Of a DNA stretch of 35,249 nt, positions 26,539 to 35,190 are shown in pieces; positions within the stretch are counted from its first letter, which is position 1, and each line of letters starts with the position of its first letter. Source of the DNA: Candidatus Zhuqueibacterota bacterium. GTDB lineage: Bacteria; Zhuqueibacterota; Zhuqueibacteria; Residuimicrobiales; Oceaniaggregativiventaceae. Where the stretch lies: the NCBI GenBank assembly GCA_014728115.1, contig WJME01000165.1:1-35249 (forward strand). Reading direction: 5' to 3'. A program made the translations under genes and the position numbers. The notes below the pieces were generated by a model, which was not told where the DNA came from, ran no database searches, and saw only the letters and a program-made list of their open reading frames with translations.

Positions 26539-29370
26539 ATGAAAAAGATAAACGCTTTTTTTTATATGCTGATGGTTTTTTGTGCCTTTGCTGTTTACGC
26601 TCAATCTGTAGAATGGCCTGACATCAGCCATCAACATAAACCCTGGTCCCGCTGGTGGTGGATGGGAAGTGCCGTCAATGAAGCCGATCTGACCACATTG
26701 ATGCAGGAATACAAGCAAGCAGGACTGGGCGGACTCGAGATCACCCCGATTTATGGGGTCAGGGGATTTGAAAATCAATTTGTGGATTATCTCTCACCCC
26801 GTTGGGTCGAGTTGCTCGGACATACCCTTGCAGAAGGGGAGAGACTGGATCTGGGAATCGATATGGCCACAGGAACAGGCTGGCCTTTTGGCGGTCCGTG
26901 GATCGATCATAGCCAGTCCACAAAACAGATGGTGCATCAAAAATATACCCTAAAGGGTGGCGAGCAATTGGATGTTCCTGTGGCTTTCATTCAGGAGCCT
27001 ATGGTTCGGGCAATAGGAAAACGTGTGGATATCTCCGAGATTAAACGGCCTGTTCGGTCCAATGAAAATCTTCAGGCATTGGCTCTGGAACAGGTCAAAT
27101 TTCGACTCGAACTGCCCCTTTTGGCATTGGTGGCCTGTTCCGACCAGCAAGAAACGATCGAACTCACCTCTCGGGTCGATGAACAGGGCCACCTGGACTG
27201 GACAGCCCCACAAGGAAACTGGACCCTGTATGCCCTGTTTCAGGGATGGCACGGCAAAATGGTCGAACGCGCTGCTCCCGGTGGAGAAGGATGGGTCATC
27301 GACCACTTTTCAGGACCTGTTTTATCCAAATATTTGCACCGGTTTGATGAATCTCTGGGTCGCCAGGGGGACAGGGGATTGAGAGCCTATTTCAATGATT
27401 CATATGAAGTGGATGATGCCTCGGGTCAGTCCGATTATACCATGGATCTATTTGAACAGTTTGAAACTCGTCGGGGGTATGATGTGCGTTTACATCTGGA
27501 TGCTCTTTTGGACGAGAACCCGGATGACCGAGGCAGGCGGGTGCTGTGTGATTTTCGGGAGACCATTTCAGACCTGTTATTGCGGGAATTTACCCAGGCC
27601 TGGCGTCAATGGGCCAACCAGAGAGGCACCTTGATACGCAATCAGGCCCATGGCTCTCCGGCGAATATTCTCGATCTTTATGCGGCCAGCGATATCCCTG
27701 AAACCGAGGGCACAGAGATCATGCGCTTTAAATTTGCTTCTTCTGCCGCTCATGTAAGCGACAAACCATTGGTCGCGTGTGAGGCAGCGACCTGGCTCGA
27801 TGAACATTTTCTCGCTTCTTTGGCCGATGTCAAACGCGCAACAGACCGGTTTTTTCTGGGTGGGGTCAATCATATTGTTTATCATGGCACGACCTATTCA
27901 CCCCCCGATGCCAAGTGGCCGGGGTGGATGTTTTATGCGTCCGTAAATTTTGCTCCTTCAAATTCATTCTGGGATGATTTTCCCGCCTTGAATCGCTATA
28001 TCGCACGCTCTCAGTCGTTTTTACAGTCCGGTAAACCGGACAATGATATCCTTGTATATTTTCCTGTATATGACTTTTGGTCTGCCAAAGGCAGATCCCT
28101 CTTGCGGCATTTCAGAGGTGGTGAACAAGAGTATCAGAATACGGATTTTCTCGAAATCAGTCATATCCTGCTCGAACATGGGTATGCCTTTGACTTTATT
28201 TCTGATCGTCAACTCGCCACTGTTGAATATAAAAATGGTGAATTGCGGGCAGGTCAATCTCGTTACAAAACCATCCTTATCCCCAGATGCGAGTTTATGC
28301 CGGTCGAGGGGATGCAAAAGCTGATCTCTCTTGCCAATCAAGGCGCGAACGTGGTCTTTTCTCAGCAAATTGCTGGCAAGGTGCCCGGTTTTGGTAATTT
28401 GGAATCCAGACAGCAAAGAATGACCGGTCTTTTGAATGCTCTAGCGTTTAGAAAGCAAGCTTCTGGTTCGATTGCAACGGTGGGAGATGGATCGATTCTG
28501 GTTCATCAAGATATTCTTTCTGCGCTGGACCGAATCAAAATCCCACAGGAAAATCTGGTCAATACGGGGTTGCGATTCGTCCGCCGAAAAGTCGATGATG
28601 GAAGTGTTTATTTTATCGTCAACTGGAGCGATCACGAGGTGCAAGAGTGGCTTGCCTTTTCGCGTCCGGCAAAATCGGCTGCGCTCTTTGATCCCATGAA
28701 GGGTAACGCCGGAAAAGCACAAATGGACAGTAAGGGACGGGTTTTGCTGCATTTGCAAGCGGGTGAGGCAGTGATCGTGCGGTTGTATGATCGACCGATC
28801 ACGGCCACAACGTATGCTTATTTCAATCCCTCAGGACGAGCCGTTGCGCTGGAAGGGACCTGGAAGGCAGAATTTATCAAAGGAGGCCCGAATACTCCCA
28901 AGGATCAAATGCTCGATGATTTAGCATCCTGGACCTCCTGGTCAAATGAGAGTCAATGGTTTTCCGGGACGGTTCGTTACTCGCATTCTTTCGACCGGCC
29001 AGATTCCCGGGCAGATGCCTGGCAGTTGGATCTGGGCGCGGTACATAATAGTGCACGCGTGTGGTTGAACGGAGTCGCTCTGGATACCCTGTTTCAGCCG
29101 CCATTCAGAATAAATATAGCTCCCGGGCAATTGCAGGAGGTAAATGAACTGCATATCGAGGTATCCAATCTCCAGGCCAATCGTATCGCATATCTCGATA
29201 AAAATGATATCGAATGGAAGATCTTTTATAATGTGAATTTCCCGGCACGTCGAAGCGAAAATCGCAATGAAAAGGGATTGTTTGATGCATCGCATTGGCA
29301 GCCCAGGCCATCCGGCTTGCTGGGGCCGGTCACCCTGACTCCCATGCAATCCGCAACGCCAAAGAGGTAA
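26539..29370 (+). CDS. GH106-family alpha-L-rhamnosidase, paralogue 3 (periplasmic)
   Basis: A 943-residue GH106 enzyme. A TTG further up (26506) is in frame, but ATG 26539 begins a clean signal peptide (KKINAFFYMLMVFCAFAVYA, then QS) and is chosen; the ribosome site (AGTAGG) is weak. PWSRWWWMGSAVN, GGLEITPIYGVRG and TGTGWPFGG match the other paralogues. Candidate catalytic acids are Glu290 (YFNDSYEVDD) and Glu415 (ACEAATWLDEHF). The C-terminal beta-sandwich (WFSGTVRYSHSF, LDLGAVHNSARVWLNG) ends in GLLGPVTLTP. Near the end, the conserved KKFHNINF of paralogues 1 and 2 is altered to KIFYNVNF and a short insertion follows, which may change the active-site rim. It starts 33 bases after the divergent GH106-like gene and 9 bases before the esterase gene. 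Confidence 0.9.
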   Translation: MKKINAFFYMLMVFCAFAVYAQSVEWPDISHQHKPWSRWWWMGSAVNEADLTTLMQEYKQAGLGGLEITPIYGVRGFENQFVDYLSPRWVELLGHTLAEGERLDLGIDMATGTGWPFGGPWIDHSQSTKQMVHQKYTLKGGEQLDVPVAFIQEPMVRAIGKRVDISEIKRPVRSNENLQALALEQVKFRLELPLLALVACSDQQETIELTSRVDEQGHLDWTAPQGNWTLYALFQGWHGKMVERAAPGGEGWVIDHFSGPVLSKYLHRFDESLGRQGDRGLRAYFNDSYEVDDASGQSDYTMDLFEQFETRRGYDVRLHLDALLDENPDDRGRRVLCDFRETISDLLLREFTQAWRQWANQRGTLIRNQAHGSPANILDLYAASDIPETEGTEIMRFKFASSAAHVSDKPLVACEAATWLDEHFLASLADVKRATDRFFLGGVNHIVYHGTTYSPPDAKWPGWMFYASVNFAPSNSFWDDFPALNRYIARSQSFLQSGKPDNDILVYFPVYDFWSAKGRSLLRHFRGGEQEYQNTDFLEISHILLEHGYAFDFISDRQLATVEYKNGELRAGQSRYKTILIPRCEFMPVEGMQKLISLANQGANVVFSQQIAGKVPGFGNLESRQQRMTGLLNALAFRKQASGSIATVGDGSILVHQDILSALDRIKIPQENLVNTGLRFVRRKVDDGSVYFIVNWSDHEVQEWLAFSRPAKSAALFDPMKGNAGKAQMDSKGRVLLHLQAGEAVIVRLYDRPITATTYAYFNPSGRAVALEGTWKAEFIKGGPNTPKDQMLDDLASWTSWSNESQWFSGTVRYSHSFDRPDSRADAWQLDLGAVHNSARVWLNGVALDTLFQPPFRINIAPGQLQEVNELHIEVSNLQANRIAYLDKNDIEWKIFYNVNFPARRSENRNEKGLFDASHWQPRPSGLLGPVTLTPMQSATPKR

Positions 29371-29379
29371 GGGAGAGAT

Positions 29380-30096
29380 ATGGGAAAAATCTGTTTTCTT
29401 TTGCTCTTGTTACCTTTTTCGGTCTTGGCGCAGCAAAAGGAGGTGGCTCCGAAAACCTATCTCGCTGAAATTGGTGATGTTTTACAACGCGAATGGCCGA
29501 AAAACCGGACGGTTGATATCGTATGTCATGGACACAGCGTACCTGCAGGATATTTCAAGACACCCATCGTCAGGACCTTTGACGCCTATCCCCATCTCTT
29601 GCATCGGGCACTATCCGAGCGGTTTCCGTTTGCCGTCATCAATGTGATTGTCACAGCCATCGGCGGCGAAAATTCCGAGCAGGGAGCAGCTCGTTTTGAA
29701 CATGACGTGCTATCGCTGAATCCAGATGTCATCACAATCGACTATGGCTTGAATGACCGGAACATCGGCCTCGATCGTGCTCATGCTGCGTGGACGTCGA
29801 TGATCGAACAGGCACAGTCACGGGGTATAAAAATTATCCTTTTGACCTGTTCACCTGATTTTCGTTCGGATTGGCTCAATCCCGATGATCCGATAAATCA
29901 GCATAGTGACCAAATTCGATTATTGGCTGAAACCTACCATACGGGACTTGTAGACTCTGATCGGTTGTTCAAGGGCACCGTGACAAGGGGCGAGGATCTG
30001 AGCGCATTCATGAGTCAGGTCAACCATCCCAACAGAAAAGGGCACGAATTGATTAGCGATGAGCTTTTAAAATGGTTCCCGGTTTGGCGTAAATAG
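29380..30096 (+). CDS. SGNH/GDSL-type hydrolase, probably a glycan esterase
   Basis: A 238-residue exported protein (signal GKICFLLLLLPFSVLAQ) of the SGNH fold, which includes rhamnogalacturonan acetylesterases and other carbohydrate esterases. Blocks seen: Ser53 in CHGHSVPAG (block I, with His in place of the usual Asp of GDS), Gly96/Asn98 in IGGENS (block II), Asn125 in DYGLND (block III), and His216 in VNHPNRKGH (block V). The Asp normally three residues before the catalytic His is Gln213 here, so the enzyme may use a Ser-His dyad. It is the last gene of the rhaT operon, 9 bases after a GH106 gene, so removal of acyl groups that block the rhamnosidases is a reasonable inference. Fold is confident, substrate is not. 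Confidence 0.87.
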   Translation: MGKICFLLLLLPFSVLAQQKEVAPKTYLAEIGDVLQREWPKNRTVDIVCHGHSVPAGYFKTPIVRTFDAYPHLLHRALSERFPFAVINVIVTAIGGENSEQGAARFEHDVLSLNPDVITIDYGLNDRNIGLDRAHAAWTSMIEQAQSRGIKIILLTCSPDFRSDWLNPDDPINQHSDQIRLLAETYHTGLVDSDRLFKGTVTRGEDLSAFMSQVNHPNRKGHELISDELLKWFPVWRK

Positions 30097-30184
30097 CGTA
30101 GCCAAATCAATGAATATGTTCCTGAACTTCGATCATGAATCTGACACCCGGATCTGGAATCAGCAATGTTCCTGGTGGCCTGAT

Positions 30185-31774
30185 TCAATCAACTGGCGGG
30201 TGATCAAGCAATACGTTTAGCTCTGAATCAGTGGGATTCATATGTGCCGGTTTGAGATGCGCCAAATCGGCACCCTGGGCTTGCTTTTCACGGATGTAAT
30301 TCATAAAGGCGCCTTTTTTCAATACTGTTACTCGTAACGAGTCGCTACATATCATGGCAGCATAATCGGCATAAAACGGATTTAACAGAGCCAGTTCTTT
30401 ATGGACCGCCCGCTCTATCTCCCCGGATTTTATGTCCCGGGTGGGTTCGATATAAAGATGCAAAACAGCATCCCCTCGATGACTCTCTTTACGGATGGTC
30501 CAGTCGATGTAGGGTATTTGGGAGTTTTCGATTGCCTTCCAAACCGTTTTTTCATCGATCAGACCTGTAAATCCTGCAAGATCGATAAAATCATGCGTAC
30601 GCGAGATAAACTCAAAATGAGGCAGTGCGACATTGGCCTCCTCGTCCTGAAATCGCGTAAACCTGATCACATCATTTATACGGTAACGCATCAGGGGTTG
30701 CCCATGCAAGCTGGTATAGAGGATTTCATAGCGGGTCCCCAATTCGACCTCATTCAGCAGATGAGTTTTGGGGATATAACCGGAATCCTCATTCCATCGT
30801 TGCCACTCTGATTCCGGGACGAATTCCAAAAACACCATATCCGGGAAAAAAATCATGCCATTACGGTTCCAGGTCTGCGTTGCGACAGTGCCCCCTTCGG
30901 TGGAACCATAGATCTCCAGAGGATCGACCCCCCAAGCCTCTTTGAGTTTATCGCGATAAATGGCTGTATCTGTTCCTCCGGTAGGGATTCCTTTTACCGT
31001 CCAGAGATCTTTGGGCAGCATCGGGCGTTGTTCGCGTCTGCATCGTATCATCGCGCGCAGGATACGGGCCATGGCAACAGGATGAAAATAGATCCATGAA
31101 AACGCTTTTTTTTGGGTTCCTTTTGCAAAATGTTCTCCCATTTTCGCCAGCACAACAGCGATAGATCCGAGAATATCAAGCCGGGAGATCAGAGCTGTTT
31201 TAAATCCCTGTTCGATGCGTTCGTGAAAAGAAAGCGTTTTTGATACCTCAAATGGGGGAATGACTCGTAATGGAAACTCGTCTGATACTGCTTGACCAAT
31301 AATTCCGCTCAGATAGGGCGGGGGAGGTGTATTATATACCGCCACATCATGAGGTCTGAGCGTTATTTGTCGATCTTTTTCTATGGTTGACAAAAACAGA
31401 CTAGCGAGTGCTCGTTTTCCCATCGTTTCATAGGCTTTCCGGGTGATAGGAATCCATTTAAACGTTCCTGATCGGCCTGAAGTATGGGCCCAACAATGCA
31501 CTGGCGCCGGCAGGCAAGATTCATCTTTTTGTGTCAACAAGGCAGCATAATCGCTATAGGTTGTTGTCGGAACACTTTGACGGAATTCTTCCAGTGATCG
31601 GGGTAAAGACTGGCCTATGATTTTTTTGCCGATTTTGCTGCCTGTCAAAAGGGGAAGATTTTCCTTAAACAAACCGAGTTGGATGTCCATAAAATCAGCG
31701 AGGTTCAGGTCTAAAAAGGTACAATAGCTGTTCCAGAGCTCCTCAGAGGATGCGAGGTGAGTAAAAGGGGACAA
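30185..31774 (-). CDS. GH3 auxin-responsive-promoter-family protein (acyl-adenylate-forming enzyme)
   Basis: A 529-residue cytoplasmic protein of the GH3 acyl-acid-amido-synthetase family (ANL superfamily), named after plant enzymes that join hormones to amino acids; it is not glycoside hydrolase family 3. The start is TTG at 31774, backed by a perfect AGGAGG (minus strand, complementary to 31781-31786) at a 6-base spacing. Motifs: VPTTTYSDYAALL, the phosphate-binding TSGRSGTFKWIP (residues 98-109), EIYGSTEGGT (~residue 290) as the adenylation motif, and YRINDVIRF. The bacterial members' substrates are mostly unknown. It runs against the rhaT operon and divergently from the C39-like gene, so it is probably outside the rhamnose system. 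Confidence 0.88.
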   Translation of the reverse strand: MSPFTHLASSEELWNSYCTFLDLNLADFMDIQLGLFKENLPLLTGSKIGKKIIGQSLPRSLEEFRQSVPTTTYSDYAALLTQKDESCLPAPVHCWAHTSGRSGTFKWIPITRKAYETMGKRALASLFLSTIEKDRQITLRPHDVAVYNTPPPPYLSGIIGQAVSDEFPLRVIPPFEVSKTLSFHERIEQGFKTALISRLDILGSIAVVLAKMGEHFAKGTQKKAFSWIYFHPVAMARILRAMIRCRREQRPMLPKDLWTVKGIPTGGTDTAIYRDKLKEAWGVDPLEIYGSTEGGTVATQTWNRNGMIFFPDMVFLEFVPESEWQRWNEDSGYIPKTHLLNEVELGTRYEILYTSLHGQPLMRYRINDVIRFTRFQDEEANVALPHFEFISRTHDFIDLAGFTGLIDEKTVWKAIENSQIPYIDWTIRKESHRGDAVLHLYIEPTRDIKSGEIERAVHKELALLNPFYADYAAMICSDSLRVTVLKKGAFMNYIREKQAQGADLAHLKPAHMNPTDSELNVLLDHPPVD

Positions 31775-32164
31775 ATGATTCCTCCTGAATGACAGTGTGT
31801 TTTTCTGTTTAAAAGTCGATTGAATGTTTAAAAGGGTGACTCACCATTTTTGCCGGGATCGTTATGAGTTATTGCATATTCCATGCCATGTGATGTAGAT
31901 CTTTTGTTGCTGTTTTTTAATAGTTTGTGCAAGTCTTTTACAGGCTCTGTAATTAAAGGATGTGATATACCGGCCAAGCTGGTTATTTCACAAAAAGCGA
32001 ATAGTTTATCTTTGTGGTGCCAGGGATTTCACAGGGCACTTGAAAAGAAGCAGGTTTTCATTTTGCGCTGTTGCATTGTTTTTTTCCTTTATTCGGTCGA
32101 GTAAAATTCGTATGTTCTGATTCGACGAAAAAGTGCATCCTTGTATTTATTTCGAGCAACTACA
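31775..32164. other. Divergent intergenic region between GH3-family gene and C39-like gene
   Basis: About 390 bases without a believable gene. It holds the AGGAGG ribosome site of the minus-strand gene (31781-31786) and presumably two divergent promoters. A short open frame on the plus strand (31883-32104) has no ribosome site and low-complexity hydrophobic content, and is not called. The only pairing I noticed is GTGCC/GGCAC at about 32019-32040, too short to call an RNA structure. Confidence 0.5.
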
Positions 32165-33517
32165 ATGAAAAAAATTTTAATCGTTTTAATTGTCACTGTT
32201 TACATTCCGTTATATGCCGGGATATATCCTGACCAGCATCATGTGCTCGAGGGAGAACAGCTTTTTGAGCGCATCGAGTCGTTTTCCGGCGCAACGCAAA
32301 ACGCAGATGGAAAATCCATTTGTCTCGCAGATGGGGAGGTGCAGGGTACTGTTGTTTTTCATCCCGACAGCAGCGAGTTTCCCTATAACCGGGGACTGCC
32401 ATCATGGAACGGGCAGGTCTTGAAGAGCGGAAGCGGATTCAAAGTCCAGATGCGGTTCCCTACCTCCACTGGTTGGTCGCCCTGGCTGACAGCGGGCTTT
32501 TGGATGGATCACATCTGGAGTTCATATGGATCTACCGAGTATAGCGGGGGTGAAATCGATTATGACTATGTAAAGTTGAAAACCTACCAGCAACGTTGGC
32601 AGTTTCGAATTCTTTTGAAACGGCGGTCTGCGTCGGATCCCTCACCGTCTCTGCACAAGCTGAGCTTTTTCATCAGCGACTCGAGGACGACAGCCAACAC
32701 CGACTATCAGGCGATTCTGCGCGATAAACCGGAAGAGATTTTTATCGATGCGGATTTTTATTACCAATACGATCTGGATCCCAACATCGGCCATCGCATC
32801 TGTTCGCCCACCACCGTCTCGATGATCCTGTCGTCCTTTGGGCTGGATGTCGATCCTGTAGCGTTTAGCCAAAAAGCATATGATCCGTATTATCGAATTT
32901 TTGGGGTCTGGCCTCGCAATGTGCAGGCTGCCTATGGTCATGGGTTGGATGGTGCCGTAACACGGTATCGATCCTGGAGCCAGGCAAGAGAGGTGCTTGC
33001 GAATGGCGGCGGTATCGCCATGTCTGTGGGCAAGCCACTCTATACCGGCCATCTCATGATGCTGGCCGGATTCACTGCCGAAGGCAACCCTATTGTTCAT
33101 GATCCTGCCAAGTCGAGGGGGTATGCCCTGGTATATAACAAGTCTGACTTGTCCCGCTCCTGGTTCGCCAAGGGGGGGATCGCCTATACATTTTATCCGT
33201 CACAGCAACAGACTCGTGTCGATATATCGTCCCGACCGGAAAAACATCGTCCGGATAGCTTTATCTTACATCAAAACTATCCCAATCCCTTTAATCATTC
33301 CACTCGCATACCCTTTGAATTGCAAAAAGCGCAACATGTCAACATCACAGTCTATACCATCAACGGACAAAGGGTCACGACTCTGTATGATGCAGAAACG
33401 GTTGCAGGTAGGCACGAGATTACCTGGGATGCAAGAGAGTTTGTCAGCGGAACCTATTTGATTCGGATGACTGCCGGTAACAATGTCAGGATGATCAAAG
33501 GGCTTTACATTAAATGA
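32165..33517 (+). CDS. Secreted C39-like cysteine peptidase with type IX sorting domain
   Basis: A 450-residue exported protein. An in-frame TTG lies at 32141, but ATG 32165 begins the signal peptide (KKILIVLIVTVYIPLYA) and is preferred, although no good ribosome site is visible. Residues ~20-190 form a beta-rich N-terminal region of unknown fold. Residues ~198-345 match the Peptidase_C39_2 type: Cys213 in ICSPTTVSMIL, His296 in TGHLMMLAGF and Asp313 in VHDPA make a plausible catalytic triad. Residues ~366-450 are a type IX C-terminal domain: FILHQNYPNPFN, then GTYLIRM and a final GLYIK. It is therefore probably sent to the cell surface or outside. It may be a peptidase or a peptidoglycan- or isopeptide-cleaving enzyme. 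It is transcribed alone; a weak hairpin follows. No link to the glycan locus is evident. Confidence 0.85.
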   Translation: MKKILIVLIVTVYIPLYAGIYPDQHHVLEGEQLFERIESFSGATQNADGKSICLADGEVQGTVVFHPDSSEFPYNRGLPSWNGQVLKSGSGFKVQMRFPTSTGWSPWLTAGFWMDHIWSSYGSTEYSGGEIDYDYVKLKTYQQRWQFRILLKRRSASDPSPSLHKLSFFISDSRTTANTDYQAILRDKPEEIFIDADFYYQYDLDPNIGHRICSPTTVSMILSSFGLDVDPVAFSQKAYDPYYRIFGVWPRNVQAAYGHGLDGAVTRYRSWSQAREVLANGGGIAMSVGKPLYTGHLMMLAGFTAEGNPIVHDPAKSRGYALVYNKSDLSRSWFAKGGIAYTFYPSQQQTRVDISSRPEKHRPDSFILHQNYPNPFNHSTRIPFELQKAQHVNITVYTINGQRVTTLYDAETVAGRHEITWDAREFVSGTYLIRMTAGNNVRMIKGLYIK

Positions 33518-33519
33518 TT

Positions 33520-33549
33520 ACAGATAAAATAGAAAATCTGTTTTCTTTT
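33520..33549 (+). terminator. Weak AT-rich terminator after C39-like gene
   Basis: Six-base arms ACAGAT (33520-33525) and ATCTGT (33536-33541) surround a 10-base A-rich loop, followed by TTTTCTTTT (33541-33549). It begins two bases after the stop codon. The stem is short and AT-rich, so termination may be inefficient. Confidence 0.45.
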
Positions 33550-33681
33550 CACTATCAAAATGGTATATTAATTCAGAGGATTTCTTTGATTCCTGTCAGA
33601 CTGTCTGTATTTCATTGCTTCCGGACCAAAAATCGAATCATTGTTTTCTGATAGAATAAACAGCATAGAAAGGATGCTTGT

Positions 33682-34761
33682 ATGAACATTGAATTCAAAA
33701 AAGATTGCAGGTATGCATTACTTGTACCTACCAGTATGGGGTTGCGCATGACTCCTTCCAATGGTCAACCTGTGCATAGCAGCAGTAATTTTTACGTACA
33801 TGCGACCAGTGCCGAAACAAATGTCGCCAGTGTGTCTTCATTTCTGGGATTACCGGTCAAGGTTCTTACCGCTTTTGTCAAAGGCAGTCCGGTTGCCCGA
33901 CTGATCAAAGATAATCTTCGCAGTCGCCATATGGATTTCGAAGGTCCTGAAGTCGATCAGGGCGGACCCTGGGGATATCGACATCAGATCAACATTGCGG
34001 ACAGTGGTTATGGTACGCGCGGACCCCGTGTCTGGAATGACCGCGCCGGCGAAGTGGGCCGTACCCTGAATGTCAAGGATTTCGATCTGGATCGCATTTT
34101 TGACCAGGAAGGCGTCCAGGTCATGCATGTCTCGGGACTCATCGCTGCGCTGTCTCCTGATACCGGACAGTTTTGTCTCGAACTCGCACGCGCAGCCAAA
34201 AAATATGGCACCCGTATCTCGTTCGATCTCAATTACCGGGCTTCGTTTTGGAAGGATCGTAAAAACGAACTGGATAATATTTTTGCGGAAATCGCCGGTG
34301 TCTCTGACATCCTCGTGGGTAATGAAGAAGATTTTCAGCTCTGCCTGGGTATCGAAGGTCCTGAAGCCGGTGGCAAGGGATTGGGGGACAAAATCGATAG
34401 CTTTAAGGGCATGATCAACAATGTCAAAAAAGCCTATCCCAATGCTTCTGTTTTTGCAACGACTCTTCGTGAGGTAGTGAGTACCAATTTGCATATGTGG
34501 GGTGCGATCATGTCAGAAGGTGACAACTGGCATATCGTGCAACCCCGCGAGATCGTGGTGCTGGACCGTATCGGTGGTGGCGATGGATTTGTCGGCGGCA
34601 TGCTCTATGCGATTTTGCAGGGTTGGGATCCTGAAAAATGGATCCAGTTTGGCTGGGCTACCGGCGCTTTGGCAACCACCCAGCTCACGGATTATGGCCA
34701 GCCTGCGGATGAAGAACAGGTATGGAGTATCTGGGCAGGAAATGCCCGCGTCCAACGTTAA
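33682..34761 (+). CDS. PfkB-family sugar kinase, probably 2-keto-3-deoxygluconate (KDG) kinase
   Basis: A 359-residue cytoplasmic ribokinase-fold kinase. ATG 33682 has AAAGGA 8-9 bases upstream. Seen: SSNFYVHATSAETNVASVSSF near the N-terminus (sugar-binding Asn and small-residue region), FDLNYRASFW, ILVGNEEDF, and the C-terminal signature DRIGGGDGFVGG with catalytic Asp301. The DRIGGGDGF form and the FDLNYR motif are common in KDG kinases. KDG arises from unsaturated uronates released by lyases acting on pectin, ulvan or alginate, so a KDG kinase would fit a rhamnose-uronate glycan pathway. Other sugar substrates are possible. It stands about 3.6 kb from the rhamnose operon, in its own transcript ending in a long hairpin. 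Confidence 0.82.
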   Translation: MNIEFKKDCRYALLVPTSMGLRMTPSNGQPVHSSSNFYVHATSAETNVASVSSFLGLPVKVLTAFVKGSPVARLIKDNLRSRHMDFEGPEVDQGGPWGYRHQINIADSGYGTRGPRVWNDRAGEVGRTLNVKDFDLDRIFDQEGVQVMHVSGLIAALSPDTGQFCLELARAAKKYGTRISFDLNYRASFWKDRKNELDNIFAEIAGVSDILVGNEEDFQLCLGIEGPEAGGKGLGDKIDSFKGMINNVKKAYPNASVFATTLREVVSTNLHMWGAIMSEGDNWHIVQPREIVVLDRIGGGDGFVGGMLYAILQGWDPEKWIQFGWATGALATTQLTDYGQPADEEQVWSIWAGNARVQR

Positions 34762-34781
34762 GGGTTTAGTGCCCGAATATT

Positions 34782-34868
34782 TCACGCAAAGAGGGTTAAG
34801 CTCAAAGGGATAAAAGGGATCCTAAAATCACTCCTTGGCGGCTCGGCAGCTTTGCGTGATTTTTTTTA
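34782..34868 (+). terminator. Long palindromic element with T8 run, terminator-like and repeat-like
   Basis: Perfect 10-bp arms, TCACGCAAAG (34782-34791) and CTTTGCGTGA (34850-34859), enclose 58 bases and are followed by eight T (34860-34867). It lies between the kinase gene and a small unknown gene. The T-run suits termination, but the long G/A-rich interior with AAAGGGATAAAAGGGATCC is more like the interspersed palindromic repeats found between genes in many genomes. Confidence 0.6.
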
Positions 34869-34899
34869 GGGACACTTTATCACCAAAGAGGATTATACG

Positions 34900-35190
34900 A
34901 TGCGGAAATTTATTCGCAATGCAGCTTTTCGTTTTGCACGACATGATTTATTGCAATTTATCCAACAGCACGAAAATGAATTGCTGGAAATCTTTCGTGA
35001 AGAAATGCATAAATTCGATCAGCGATTACCTGAGGAAAAAGCCCTTATCGATATCAATATGGTAGGACTGGGGGATGAAATGATGCGGGCAGTCCTTTCT
35101 ACGTTGAAGCGGTTCCTGGGCGGGGAGCCGGAAAAAGAGCCCAAAACAGCGGGTGCCCTTCCGGCTGCATCGGATGATGAAAATGACTGA
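34900..35190 (+). CDS. Small conserved-looking hypothetical protein, 96 residues
   Basis: I do not recognise this protein. ATG 34900 has AGAGGA about 7 bases upstream. The product has a basic N-terminus (RKFIRNAAFRFARHD), a predicted helical middle (ENELLEIFREEMHKF; DEMMRAVLSTLKRFLG) and a charged low-complexity tail (EPEKEPKTAG...SDDEND). No signal peptide or membrane segment is obvious. Its end overlaps the next reading frame by 8 bases, suggesting that the two are co-transcribed. Good ribosome site and coding-like composition make it likely to be real, but its function cannot be read. Confidence 0.6.
   Translation: MRKFIRNAAFRFARHDLLQFIQQHENELLEIFREEMHKFDQRLPEEKALIDINMVGLGDEMMRAVLSTLKRFLGGEPEKEPKTAGALPAASDDEND

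Noticed and set aside
30083..30106. TTTGGC/GCCAAA inverted repeat at the end of the SGNH gene
   Set aside because: Only a 6-bp stem with no T-run, and it overlaps the coding end; not called a terminator.
30110..30220. 36-codon plus-strand frame (starts MNMFLNFDHESDTRIW) overlapping the end of the GH3-family gene
   Set aside because: No Shine-Dalgarno, Trp-rich by chance, and its end is antisense to the GH3-family coding region.
31883..32104. Short plus-strand open frame in the divergent intergenic region
   Set aside because: No ribosome site, odd composition, and it lies where promoters for both flanking genes are expected.
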